DNA of 64,000 nucleotides from positions 85,005 through 149,004 of the forward strand of contig JAIOPI010000019.1 in NCBI GenBank assembly GCA_021413965.1. The letters run 5' to 3'. The stretch comes from Lentisphaerota bacterium (GTDB lineage Bacteria; Verrucomicrobiota; Kiritimatiellia; UBA8416; JAIOPI01). The notes beneath the pieces are model-generated. The model searched no databases and had not been told where the DNA came from. It saw nothing but the letters and a program-made list of their open reading frames with translations. The position numbers were made by a program, and so were the translations under genes. This document shows positions 1-8,610 of this stretch, one piece after another (position 1 is the stretch's first letter; each line of letters begins with the position of its first letter).

Positions 1-640
1 CCTCAGATGTCATCGTGCGGATCCGATCTGCGACGCGCTCCCTATCGCGAATGGACGTGACCAGTTTATCCAGGACGGCGACCAAATCGCCGCCGGTCCG
101 CAGCGTGACCAGGATCGCGGTCACAAAGATGGTGACACTTTCGGAATCCATGCGTTCGCCCAAGCTCTCCATTGCGTCTTCCAGCGACGCGCCCAGATCT
201 CGTTCGCGCTGAATCATCCCAAACTCCTCCCGGGCGGGCGAGGGCATTTCGTTGGCGACGATCTCGATCGTCTGGCTGATGTTGAACCCGGCGTGCAACG
301 AGTTGGTCATCAGGATCAGGAGGTCCACGAACTGCCGCAGGAAGAGGCGCCGTCGGCGCCACTGGGCGGCGCCGACCGCCCAGCCGGGAAACTGCCACAC
401 GAGGAAGGCGGCCAACGCGGCCAGCAAGAGGCTGCCGGTCATGGCCCAGCAGAGCAGGGCGATCCCGGCGCATCCCAGGAGCAGGAACCGGACGATGCGC
501 CCGGCGGGGATCGTTATGCGCTGCCGATCCAAGTCCTTTGACACGCGCGTGGCCGTGGCGTAAAGGTGCGACCGCACGCGGGGGGCCAACAGAAGCACAC
601 CACCCGCGACGACCAGGCTGAAGCAGAAGTCGAGCCACAT
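1..640 (-). CDS. tadB: TadB-like inner-membrane platform protein of the Tad pilus, C-terminus beyond window edge
   Basis: The reading frame opens at ATG 640 and stays open to base 1, so at least 213 residues are present and the C-terminus is cut by the window edge. The translation starts MWLDFCFSLVVAGGVLLLAP (a membrane segment). Two further hydrophobic segments follow near residues 50-75, then the T2SS-F cytoplasmic domain (FVDLLILMTNSLHAGFNISQ, RDLGASLEDAMESLGERM, VTLRTGGDLVAVLDKLV). This pattern is typical of TadB. TadB and TadC form the inner-membrane platform on which the CpaF ATPase acts. A GGGGAA stretch lies 8-9 bases before the ATG. Normally tadB directly follows cpaF/tadA; here four kilobases of RHS gene plus two other genes separate them. 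TadC is presumably just outside the window. Confidence 0.85.
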   Translation of the reverse strand, partial: MWLDFCFSLVVAGGVLLLAPRVRSHLYATATRVSKDLDRQRITIPAGRIVRFLLLGCAGIALLCWAMTGSLLLAALAAFLVWQFPGWAVGAAQWRRRRLFLRQFVDLLILMTNSLHAGFNISQTIEIVANEMPSPAREEFGMIQRERDLGASLEDAMESLGERMDSESVTIFVTAILVTLRTGGDLVAVLDKLVTSIRDRERVADRIRTMTSE

Positions 641-934
641 AACGTCAATTCCCCGCGTTCACGATGCGATTCCCTACCCGTTGCGCATACTTACGCAACG
701 CTATACATACTGTCCCGGTCTGGGCGCCGCTTGTCGGCGCCCTTTCCCCCATAAGCCACGTCAAATTGCGGCAACTTGTCCTCGATGCGGGGCATCGTCC
801 TCGCATTGGACCTACTACGCTGTGTTCAGCACCCCGGCCAGAAACGTTTCAAGGCGGCACGGGTGGCACCGCGCCCTTCCCTTTACCAGAGAAGGCCAGG
901 TGCAACCCGGGCTGCGCCTTTGCGCCAGTAGCGG
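641..934. other. Intergenic spacer with two hairpins between the repeat-protein gene and tadB
   Basis: No convincing gene is seen. There are two short perfect inverted repeats: gttgcg/cgcaac at 680-685 and 694-699, and gggcgcc/ggcgccc at 722-728 and 736-742 with a 7-base loop. The second is strong enough to pause or terminate transcription in either direction but has no U-tract. The spacer is long for a Tad operon, so tadB may have its own promoter. Confidence 0.4.
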
Positions 935-2689
935 CTAACGCCCAACGCTCCGCAAGATCACCCGCCACTGAGCGGAGGCGCTTTGGATGACCTGATTCCC
1001 CGCCGCGGCGCTGTCATGAATCTGCTTCAGGTAGCCCGCCGTGTCGGGGAGCCGGGCCACGTCGGCGGGCCGCACCACGTCAAACTGAACGACTGGCCAG
1101 GGGAGTGGTAGGTTTTGAATGGGGTCGGGCCAGAGCACAACCGAGATTGTAGCCTCTGGGGCTGTATTGATCCGGTTGCAACAACACGCAATCAGTACTG
1201 AACCCATGTAAACGGCGTCGGTCAGTTCTGCCACGGGTGGTGGACTGATGGGGGGGGCGGCGTTCCACGTCAGCAGGGGGGGCCACAAAGGCGGCAACTG
1301 TGCGATGGACGGCAGAACAATGGTCTGAACCAGATTATTGACGCTGTCGGCGGCCAACCGCACGCCCTCCAATGCCAGATCGGAAACAATTTCGAATCCG
1401 GCGCGAACGGCGGCATCCCTTGCATCCAGCACGAGCTTGTCAATCATGGCGCTGGGATCTTCGACAAATTCCGCCAGCCACACGATCAGGGCTTCCATAT
1501 CAGGCAACCCCAGACTATCGATCAGCTCCGATGCATCAACCGAAAAGGCGAGCCCCAGCGATCCCCCGATCCCGATGGAAACACCGGCGCCCAGTTCGAA
1601 CTCGATCATGCCATCGAATCCAACGCGCACGACAGCCGAACCGTAGGCCATGGCACCGGCGTGACCCTCGGCCGTGACGGTAACGTTTGTTTTGATGCCA
1701 AAAATGTGAGCTTCAAAATCCAGTTCCACTTCGGCGCTGACGTAGGCCCCGGCGCGCGCATCGACCCCCAAGGTTAACCCCGTCTCATCGAGATGCGCCT
1801 CTATTGTGCCTTTGGCCCCGATCAGCGCTTCGACTTTTCCCTTCAGTTGCGCGCTGGCACCCACATCCTCGTTGCCGGCGCTCAGCCGTTCCGAGGCGGC
1901 CTCCAGTTCAGCCGCGAGACCAACCTGTCCTTCGAGCGTCACATCTGCCGAGCCCTCGCCAATCTTGATCGTGGCATCTCCGCTTGCACCGGCCTGCACG
2001 TTGCCGGCCACCATGCTGCCATTCGCTCCCGTCTGGCTGAACGCCTGAGACGCGCCAACCTCGGTATGCACATTAGCTTCCGCCCCGTCCTTGTCAGCGG
2101 TCACAGTGCCCGTGGCATTGCCAGCCTCGAACTCGGCGTTTAAGGTCTGTTTGTTCAGATCGACATCGGCGGTTCCCTTCGCATCCGGACTGGCAACATC
2201 AAGGTGCACCGTCCCCTCGGCAAGGTTGGCCGTCCCGTCGGCACGGGCCTGCCCCGCCTGCACGCTGGCTTCGACCGTGTCGCTATTGAGATCGGCGTGT
2301 ACGTTGCCCTTGGTATCGCCTGCTTCAAGGCGCCCCGCGATCGTTTGCTCATTGAGGTTGAGATCAGCGGACCCACTCACGTCGCGATTCGCGGCATCGA
2401 CGTGCATGGTCTCGTCAGCAAGACTGGCGCTAGCATTGACGCTCGCCGGCCCTGATTTCGCCCGGGCATCCATAGTGCCGGACGCGAGATCAGCTTGAGC
2501 GGCCCCGGAAACTCCCGGTTGCTCCACGACCACACGGAGCGGCTCAGCCGCGCGTGCGACCGGACAGAAAAAGCTGCCCGGTAAGCCCGCGTACACAAAG
2601 CCCGAAACCAGCAACGGAACGACGTACCGATTGGCGCGGCGAATGGCCGCCAGGGGTGAGCTTGCGATGGATAGGAAGCGCGCCTTCAT
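935..2689 (-). CDS. Secreted protein with degenerate ~22-residue repeats
   Basis: I do not recognise a family. The 584-residue product has a long basic N-terminus and a hydrophobic stretch ending near CPVARAAEP, consistent with a Sec signal peptide of about 48 residues. Residues about 80-210 contain at least six degenerate units of about 22 residues with the pattern A-D-L-N-x-x-T-[VLI]-x-A-x-[VLF]-x-A-[GS]-x-A-x-G, for example SADLNLNEQTIAGRLEAG and TADVDLNKQTLNAEFEAG. A long stretch rich in Gly, Ala and alternating hydrophobic residues follows (about 220-400), then a Pro-rich segment with a CCC cluster and a soluble C-terminus. The start overlaps the TPR gene stop by four bases (ATGA), so the two genes are probably translationally coupled. 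Placement inside the Tad locus suggests a surface or pilus-associated role, which is inference. Confidence 0.7.
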   Translation of the reverse strand: MKARFLSIASSPLAAIRRANRYVVPLLVSGFVYAGLPGSFFCPVARAAEPLRVVVEQPGVSGAAQADLASGTMDARAKSGPASVNASASLADETMHVDAANRDVSGSADLNLNEQTIAGRLEAGDTKGNVHADLNSDTVEASVQAGQARADGTANLAEGTVHLDVASPDAKGTADVDLNKQTLNAEFEAGNATGTVTADKDGAEANVHTEVGASQAFSQTGANGSMVAGNVQAGASGDATIKIGEGSADVTLEGQVGLAAELEAASERLSAGNEDVGASAQLKGKVEALIGAKGTIEAHLDETGLTLGVDARAGAYVSAEVELDFEAHIFGIKTNVTVTAEGHAGAMAYGSAVVRVGFDGMIEFELGAGVSIGIGGSLGLAFSVDASELIDSLGLPDMEALIVWLAEFVEDPSAMIDKLVLDARDAAVRAGFEIVSDLALEGVRLAADSVNNLVQTIVLPSIAQLPPLWPPLLTWNAAPPISPPPVAELTDAVYMGSVLIACCCNRINTAPEATISVVLWPDPIQNLPLPWPVVQFDVVRPADVARLPDTAGYLKQIHDSAAAGNQVIQSASAQWRVILRSVGR

Positions 2690-4038
2690 TTCGTCTCCTT
2701 TCCATTCCAGCCCGGATCGCCGCCGGCGGCGATGGTTTCCAAATCCTGAATGAACGTGCGGGCCCGGATGGACGCCTCGCTCGTGCCGGTGCCGACCGCC
2801 ACCAGGAGGCGCACCCCCCGCTCATAGTCCGCCTTGCTCACCACGAGTGCGCGGCCCAGGTTGTAGCGGGCGTCCGGATAGTAGGGGTTGGCGGCAACGG
2901 CTTTGGCAAAGTACGAGAGTGCGGCCTGAGTGTCGTCCTGTTTGGCGGCCAGGATGCCCAAATTGTTCAGGGCTTCGGCGTACTGGGGCGCCTGCTTCAG
3001 CGCCTTCTTGTAGCTGGTTTCGGCAGCTTTCAAATCGTCAAGGCGTTCCTCGCAGGCCCCGCGCACAAACCAGTTCTCCGCGCGGCCAGGTTGATCGGCC
3101 GTCGCCTTCAGGGCGATGACGAGGGCCTCCTTGGCCAGCCCCTGCTGGAGCAGCACCGCCGCCAGATCGTGCCGTGCCATGGCGTCGTCCGGATAGGTCT
3201 TCACAAGGGACTCCAGAATGTCCTGCGCGGCTTTGGCGTTGCCTGTGGCGGCTTCGAGCCGGGCCTTTTGCAGCAGGGCCTCCGGCAGGCCGGGTGTCTT
3301 GTCCAAAACCTCGTCCAGCGTCTTGCCGGCCTTGTCGTTCACGCCGCGCGCCATCAACCGGGAGGCCACCAGGACCTTGGCCTGCGGGTCGTCCCCGGAG
3401 ACCCTGATCAGCGTCTCCCAGACGTGATCCTCCTGCTCGGACATGCCGGCGAGATAGTAGAGCCGTGCGAGCATCAGAAGCGTCTCGCGGTTCAGGGGTT
3501 CAAGCTGCAGGCTTGTTCCCAGGTACTGGGCGGCCAACTTGAGATTGCCGGCATCGATCAGCAATTCCGCCAGGTTGTTCAAGGGCAGTGCCGACTTCGG
3601 ATCCGCCTTGACTGCTTCTATAAACGCGGCTTGGGCCTCTTCGATCCGGCCCTGCTTGAGAAGTGCCGCACCCAGGTTATTACGGGCAAGGGCATGGCTC
3701 GGTTCGGCAGCCAACGCCTGCCGGTAGCGCCGCTCGGCTTCTTCCGGATTCAGTTGCAGCATGAACACGTTGCCGGAGTTGTTGGCGGCCGCGGCCAGCA
3801 GCTTGCGCCCATCAGGGGAATCGATGTTCTCCACCGCCTGGATGGCGCTCCCGAAGGCATCCTGTGCGTGGTCGTACTTGCCCTGGTCCAGCATGCTTAG
3901 CCCCTTCGTGTAGATTTCCGCGGCGGGTTTCAGCGCCTCTGGCATGTTCGTGATGCTCCCGTTGTCCTGCGCCCACAACACCCCCGCCCGCAGCGCGAGC
4001 AAAAGCACAACCGCCCAAGCAATTTTCGAGTTTCTCAT
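2686..4038 (-). CDS. Secreted TPR protein, TadD-like
   Basis: The product is about 450 residues. It starts with MRNSKIAWAVVLLLALRAG, a signal peptide ending near VLWAQ, and continues with at least eight tetratricopeptide repeats (for example ALARNNLGAALLKQGRIEEA and AEALNNLGILAAKQDDTQAA) to near the C-terminus. I chose ATG 4038 over the upstream in-frame start at 4092 because AAGGAG lies about 10 bases ahead of it and the signal peptide then begins correctly. Tad loci encode a TPR lipoprotein, TadD, needed for secretin assembly; this protein has no lipobox cysteine, so it may be a periplasmic counterpart or an Rhs chaperone or partner. The gene sits 37 bases after the RHS gene and overlaps the next gene by four bases. 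Confidence 0.85.
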   Translation of the reverse strand: MRNSKIAWAVVLLLALRAGVLWAQDNGSITNMPEALKPAAEIYTKGLSMLDQGKYDHAQDAFGSAIQAVENIDSPDGRKLLAAAANNSGNVFMLQLNPEEAERRYRQALAAEPSHALARNNLGAALLKQGRIEEAQAAFIEAVKADPKSALPLNNLAELLIDAGNLKLAAQYLGTSLQLEPLNRETLLMLARLYYLAGMSEQEDHVWETLIRVSGDDPQAKVLVASRLMARGVNDKAGKTLDEVLDKTPGLPEALLQKARLEAATGNAKAAQDILESLVKTYPDDAMARHDLAAVLLQQGLAKEALVIALKATADQPGRAENWFVRGACEERLDDLKAAETSYKKALKQAPQYAEALNNLGILAAKQDDTQAALSYFAKAVAANPYYPDARYNLGRALVVSKADYERGVRLLVAVGTGTSEASIRARTFIQDLETIAAGGDPGWNGKETK

Positions 4039-4075
4039 CGCGCGTTGACTCCTTGGTTGCCACTCAACACACACG

Positions 4076-7000
4076 TCACTTTCCGGCTCCATAAATCACC
4101 GCCCGCCCTTCGGCGGCCGCCTTCTCCACGGCGTCCCGCCCCGTCGTGGCGGATTTCTCGGCAGATTCGCGCCCGCTCCGGGCCGAGTCTTCAATAGCCT
4201 TCCGCGCCCCGTTCGTGTCGATTGTCGGTGGCGGCTCGTTTGGCTTGCCGTCGCCATCCGGATCATAGCCCGGCCAGTCCGGATCGGCCCAATTCTGAAT
4301 GCCATCGTTGTCCAAGTCGTTGTCGACTAAATCGGGAGCGCCATCCCGATCCACGTCGGCGCCGAACAGCCCCCCGGGGATCGCCCCTGCGTCCGGCGCT
4401 TTGCCCAACGTTTGCGGCGGCCCATAGTACGCGACCGTGCTGTCCGACATCCCGGAATAGTGGCCCACCGAACCCGCTGGTGGGCCACTAATACCATTAC
4501 GTATGCCGGTGCCGATCCAAGTGGCGACTGACTCTATGTACGCCTTACCAGACAAAATTGCGTTTTTTACATTTGCGCCATGCACAGTAGTGCTTCTACC
4601 TGATGCCACCTCATAGGAATACAAAAGAAGAGAAACAGGTACGCCCGTGCTCTTTCCAATAGCAGTCGGAATAAAATTCAACAACGCGGCAGCAATGCCG
4701 CAGGTAACGTCCGTGGCCACATCCAACCCCAATGATACCACATCCATACTCCTGCTCAGTCCAACAGCCCAGCTCGGCGCATTACCGTCTTTCATCGACC
4801 AGCTGAAATCTCTGATATCGTTGTGAATATCATCTATTGTCTCACCCGCAACATCGCCAATCATTGCACCAGTCTGGACAGCCTGCATGATGCCAAGAGG
4901 CATTTGAAATTCCGGTATGGCTTTTACATATTCCCGCGAATTTTCATATTCCTTCAAAAGACCTGCTGTGTTCTTGAGTATTCCTAATGCTCGAACACTC
5001 ATTAGACCTGAGGGATCCACAAAGTTGACTGAATCATTGGCGCAGTACGCATACTGATTTGGCCCCTGACTCAGTCCCACTGGATCCTTGGTCAGGAAGC
5101 GTCCGGCATTGGGATTAAAGAACCGCGCCCGATAGAAATAACTGCCGGCCGTACCGTCCCATTCCCGGCCCGTATACCGGTATGGGTTTTCAACCGTGCT
5201 CGCAGTCTCCTTCGGCGTCCCAAACGCGTCGTATGTGTAGTGCGCGACTTGGGCGCCCTGCGCATCCGTCAGCCCCGTGATGCTGCCCAATCCGTCCGCC
5301 TGGTAAAACGTTGTCGCGTCGCCGCGCGTTTGCGCCAGCGGCTCATCGATGCCCGGCCCGTGCAGGTACGACGCGGACTGGGCGTTCCCGGATATTTCCG
5401 CAATCACGGCTTCCTGATCGAAGAGGAAGCGCGTGGCGGGCTTGTCCGCCTCGGCCCGGCTTACCCGCGCGCCATTCGGCGCATACCCATACGTCGCGCT
5501 CCCCGACGGCCCCGACGCCGCAATCATCCGGTTGGCCGCGTCGTATTGATAGGTGTAGGCCGCCCCGTCAGCCGTGCTGCGCGACACGAGATTGCCGTCC
5601 GCATCGTAGGCAAAACTCGCGGCGCCGGCCTTCAGCAGCTGGTTGTCCTTGCCGGTGGCATAGTCGGCCTTCACGCCGTTGGCCGTCTCCACGACCCGGT
5701 TGCCCACGGCGTCGTACGCGTATGCCGTCACGTTGGTGCCCTCGGCCACGGTCGTCAGGCGCCCCAGCGCGTCGTACGTATATTGCGTGACCTTGTCTGC
5801 GCCTTCGGTCATGCGCGTGCGGTTGCCCAGAAGATCATAGACGTACTGATACCGCGCGAGTTCTTGTCCATCCTTGCCGGTCGCCCGCAGATCCGTCAGC
5901 CGATTCAGCTTGTCGTACGAGTAGGTGGTATTGACGCCGTTGGGATACAGCATGGCGCTGCGCCGGCCGAACTGGTCATACTCGAACGCGACCTTACCCA
6001 CCGCACTTTCGATGGCGCTTAGCCGTCCATGCGCGTCGTAGGCGTAGCGGACTGCATCGACCCCCGCCATCATCTTCACCCGGCGGCCGGCCGCGTCATA
6101 CTCGTAGGACACCGGCGCCCCGATGATCCCGTCGGTCACTGTTTGCAACAGGCCGTCCGCGGTAAACGCGAACCGGTAATCGCTGTCGCTGTCCTTCATC
6201 CCCACGAGCCGGCCCGCCGGATCGTAGGCAAAGGTCGCCGGATCGCCGTTCAGATCGGTCGCGATTAACCGGCCCTGCCGATCATAGGAAAAGGCCGTCT
6301 TCTGACCGCGCCGGTTGGTCTGCGCCTGCAACTGCCCCTGGGCGTTGTACTGGGCCACTTTGGGCTTACCCAACGCGTCCACTTCACTCAGCACCCGGCC
6401 GGCGGAATCGTAGGTCCACTGCGTGACATTGGCGATGGCGTCGGTCAGGGCCGTCGGGCGTCCCAACGGGTCGTATGCCAGACGGGTCACCGCGCCGAGC
6501 GGATCCTGCACCGCTGTCAGCAGCCCCGCGGCATCGTACTCCATGCCGGTTTCATTCCCCGCCGGATCTACAACCTTGATTACCTGGCCTAGGCCGTCCC
6601 GCACGAGGTAGGCCCGCTGTCCTTCCGAGTTCTCCACCCCGGTCAACCGGTCCAGCGGATCGTACTGGTATCGGATCTGCACCCCCGTGGGCGTGGTCAC
6701 CCCACGCAGGATCCCCAATAGCGTAAAATCGTACCCCATCTGCTGACCGTCTGCCGTGGTCACCGAGCGCACGTGTCCGTTGGCGTCATAGGCCAACGTC
6801 ACCGCCTCTCCCGTGGCCCCCAAGACGCCCACCAGTTGCCCCAGGATGTTCCAAGTAAACTGCGTCCGGGCCCCACGCGCATTTGAAACAGCCGTGACGT
6901 TCCGCCGCCCGTCGTAGGCCAGGCTGACGGACTCGCCGGTAGCTGCCGTCATGGTCTGCAGCGCATCGTCCGGCCCATAGGTAAACTGCGTCTGCGCGCT

Positions 7001-8110
7001 GTTGACGCCCACGGAGACCACGTTGGCATGCGCGTCATAGGCGATGGCTGCCGTGCGGCCATCCGCCCCAACGGCCTTTACGGGTAGCTCGCGCTCGTTC
7101 AGCCAGATGGTTTCCTGCACCCCCGTGGGGTCCGTTACCGCCACTCGACCATCATCGTTCCCGTAAGCTGCATGCGACGTCGCCCGCAATGCGTCGGTGA
7201 CGGCCACCTCCAGCCCCGCTTTGCCTTCATCATAGCGGTACTCCGCCAGCCGTGCGCGGCGCCCCTCAATCACACGATACTGCGCAGCGATCCGTTCCCC
7301 TTTATACTGAATTTCGTAACGACTCCCGCCGGCGCCACGGATGTTGATCAGCCGGTGCGCCGCGTCATACTGGTACATCACCACGCCCCCGGCCCGCGAC
7401 TGGAACGCCGTCAGGTTCTGCTGCGTGTCGTAGCCGTACAGGCACATGCGACCGGCGCAATCCAGCATCCGGATGGCCCGGCCATCCGAATTCAACCAGA
7501 GCGTGATGCTTCGACCGTAACGGTCTTCCAGGCGAATCGTCTTCTCGGCGCCTGTCTCCGCGCGCGTAATCGTCAGGTGTCGGCCGTTGCGGTCCCGAAT
7601 CTCCGTCAACCGGTAGGTATGATCGAAGTGGTACGTCACCCCGGTTTTGAGCTCTCGCACGAACCCGTCCCCTTCGGGACGGATCGTCTCGTAGTCATAC
7701 TTTTCCGACACAAAGCGCCCGTCGGGCTGAAGCCGATATTGGCGGTTCCGGCCGGCTTCATCCACCAGGCTGGCCTTCTCCGGTCCGGGCGTCACCGCCA
7801 TATCCAGCACGGAGTGCCACTTCCATCCGAACACCCCCGGTTGCGGAACCGCCATCCCGCTGCGATAGGCGCGGCTCACCGCCAGCGGCAGCGAGTCGAT
7901 CCCCACGCGTAGATCTTCGCTCCCCAGCACCAGCTCGCCCGTACGCAAATCGACCGGCAACGGCTGGCCGGCGGCCGTGTCATGAGGGTTCGCACTGCCG
8001 GCAACGGCCGCCCAGACCCCCATCGGCATCGTTTGAAAGAACAGAACAACCGAAAGCAGTCCGGAAAGGATGCGGGTGCTGCTTCCATACGATTTCATTC
8101 GCATTTCCAT
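4076..8110 (-). CDS. Secreted RHS/YD-repeat protein with variable C-terminal tip
   Basis: The 1344-residue product has an N-terminal signal-like hydrophobic segment (residues about 12-35, ILSGLLSVVLFFQTMPMG) and then a DUF6531-like start (GELVLGSEDLRVG). A long array of YD repeats follows (GRLTTVAEGTNVTAYAYDAV and similar) to about residue 960, then the RHS-associated core at about 1000-1032 (GRFLTKDPVGLSQGPNQYAY through FVDPSGL). After the core is a unique tip of about 240 residues encoded by markedly AT-richer DNA (about 46% GC in 4561-4680 by hand count). Two TSP3-like calcium-binding loops (DVDRDGAPDLVDNDLDNDG) and an Ala/Glu-rich helical tail close the protein. RHS proteins form shell-like cages around their C-terminal cargo. 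No immunity gene or VgrG is adjacent. Alternative ATGs are at 8104 and 8098; the last has GGAA six bases upstream. Confidence 0.92.
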   Translation of the reverse strand: MEMRMKSYGSSTRILSGLLSVVLFFQTMPMGVWAAVAGSANPHDTAAGQPLPVDLRTGELVLGSEDLRVGIDSLPLAVSRAYRSGMAVPQPGVFGWKWHSVLDMAVTPGPEKASLVDEAGRNRQYRLQPDGRFVSEKYDYETIRPEGDGFVRELKTGVTYHFDHTYRLTEIRDRNGRHLTITRAETGAEKTIRLEDRYGRSITLWLNSDGRAIRMLDCAGRMCLYGYDTQQNLTAFQSRAGGVVMYQYDAAHRLINIRGAGGSRYEIQYKGERIAAQYRVIEGRRARLAEYRYDEGKAGLEVAVTDALRATSHAAYGNDDGRVAVTDPTGVQETIWLNERELPVKAVGADGRTAAIAYDAHANVVSVGVNSAQTQFTYGPDDALQTMTAATGESVSLAYDGRRNVTAVSNARGARTQFTWNILGQLVGVLGATGEAVTLAYDANGHVRSVTTADGQQMGYDFTLLGILRGVTTPTGVQIRYQYDPLDRLTGVENSEGQRAYLVRDGLGQVIKVVDPAGNETGMEYDAAGLLTAVQDPLGAVTRLAYDPLGRPTALTDAIANVTQWTYDSAGRVLSEVDALGKPKVAQYNAQGQLQAQTNRRGQKTAFSYDRQGRLIATDLNGDPATFAYDPAGRLVGMKDSDSDYRFAFTADGLLQTVTDGIIGAPVSYEYDAAGRRVKMMAGVDAVRYAYDAHGRLSAIESAVGKVAFEYDQFGRRSAMLYPNGVNTTYSYDKLNRLTDLRATGKDGQELARYQYVYDLLGNRTRMTEGADKVTQYTYDALGRLTTVAEGTNVTAYAYDAVGNRVVETANGVKADYATGKDNQLLKAGAASFAYDADGNLVSRSTADGAAYTYQYDAANRMIAASGPSGSATYGYAPNGARVSRAEADKPATRFLFDQEAVIAEISGNAQSASYLHGPGIDEPLAQTRGDATTFYQADGLGSITGLTDAQGAQVAHYTYDAFGTPKETASTVENPYRYTGREWDGTAGSYFYRARFFNPNAGRFLTKDPVGLSQGPNQYAYCANDSVNFVDPSGLMSVRALGILKNTAGLLKEYENSREYVKAIPEFQMPLGIMQAVQTGAMIGDVAGETIDDIHNDIRDFSWSMKDGNAPSWAVGLSRSMDVVSLGLDVATDVTCGIAAALLNFIPTAIGKSTGVPVSLLLYSYEVASGRSTTVHGANVKNAILSGKAYIESVATWIGTGIRNGISGPPAGSVGHYSGMSDSTVAYYGPPQTLGKAPDAGAIPGGLFGADVDRDGAPDLVDNDLDNDGIQNWADPDWPGYDPDGDGKPNEPPPTIDTNGARKAIEDSARSGRESAEKSATTGRDAVEKAAAEGRAVIYGAGK

Positions 8111-8610
8111 CTGGTGATCGTCGTCGTCGTAAACTTGAACGCGCGATTTTGCATACTATGAGGCACCGTCCTCAAGACCCATCAACCGCAACTTTCGGGC
8201 CAACCCGTCAACGAGAATGGCGCGAGCGCAAACACCAAGCTGCTGCGTGCACTCTCCCAATGCACAGCCGCGCTCGCCATCAACCCGACACCGCACCAAA
8301 CAGAGGGCGAACCTGCGGCGAGCCGTCCGCGAGCCAGGGCCAAAGAAGCCCTCACAAGTGCAACACACGCTGGATGCTGCGGTCCTAATCGTGCTTCCCG
8401 CCAATGTCCAGAATCCACACCCGCCAGTTCGGATTCTGGACAGGCCCAACCGGTTGGCCGGTCGTTGAAACATCTGGCGGAGGTGACGCGCCCGCTCCCG
8501 ACCCGCGGGAGGGCTGGCGGGGAACCCAGACCTCCATATCCCCGATTCGAGCTGTTTCCCTGGATGGCGCGGTGCCCCCCGCGCTGCATCAATGCGTTCT
8601 TCAATGGTTG
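8111..8610. other. 500-base non-coding gap between cpaF and the RHS gene
   Basis: I see no gene on either strand; the short open frames here lack start signals and family resemblance. The gap holds a perfect inverted repeat at 8405-8442 followed by a palindrome, listed separately. Transcription from cpaF must cross this gap to reach the RHS gene, so either a terminator or a separate RHS promoter could lie here. I found no convincing sigma-70 or sigma-54 promoter. Confidence 0.4.
8405..8457. repeat. 12-bp perfect inverted repeat plus 12-bp palindrome
   Basis: Positions 8405-8416 (tgtccagaatcc) are perfectly complementary to 8431-8442 across a 14-base loop. The palindrome ccaaccggttgg follows at 8446-8457. 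On the transcribed minus strand these lie about 170 bases after the cpaF stop. They could form a terminator or attenuator that separates the pilus genes from the RHS-TPR-repeat genes, or act as a protein-binding operator. Confidence 0.5.

Noticed and set aside
66..638. 190-codon minus-strand frame at the left edge
   Set aside because: A different minus-strand frame encodes TadB with recognisable domain sequence, so this one is a shadow.
2554..3900. 448-codon plus-strand frame
   Set aside because: It is antisense to the TPR gene and composed of Arg/Gln/Gly-rich sequence typical of a GC-rich shadow frame.
4076..8110. Type VI secretion Rhs effector
   Set aside because: The protein has its own signal-like N-terminus, no PAAR domain, and no VgrG, Hcp or immunity gene is near.
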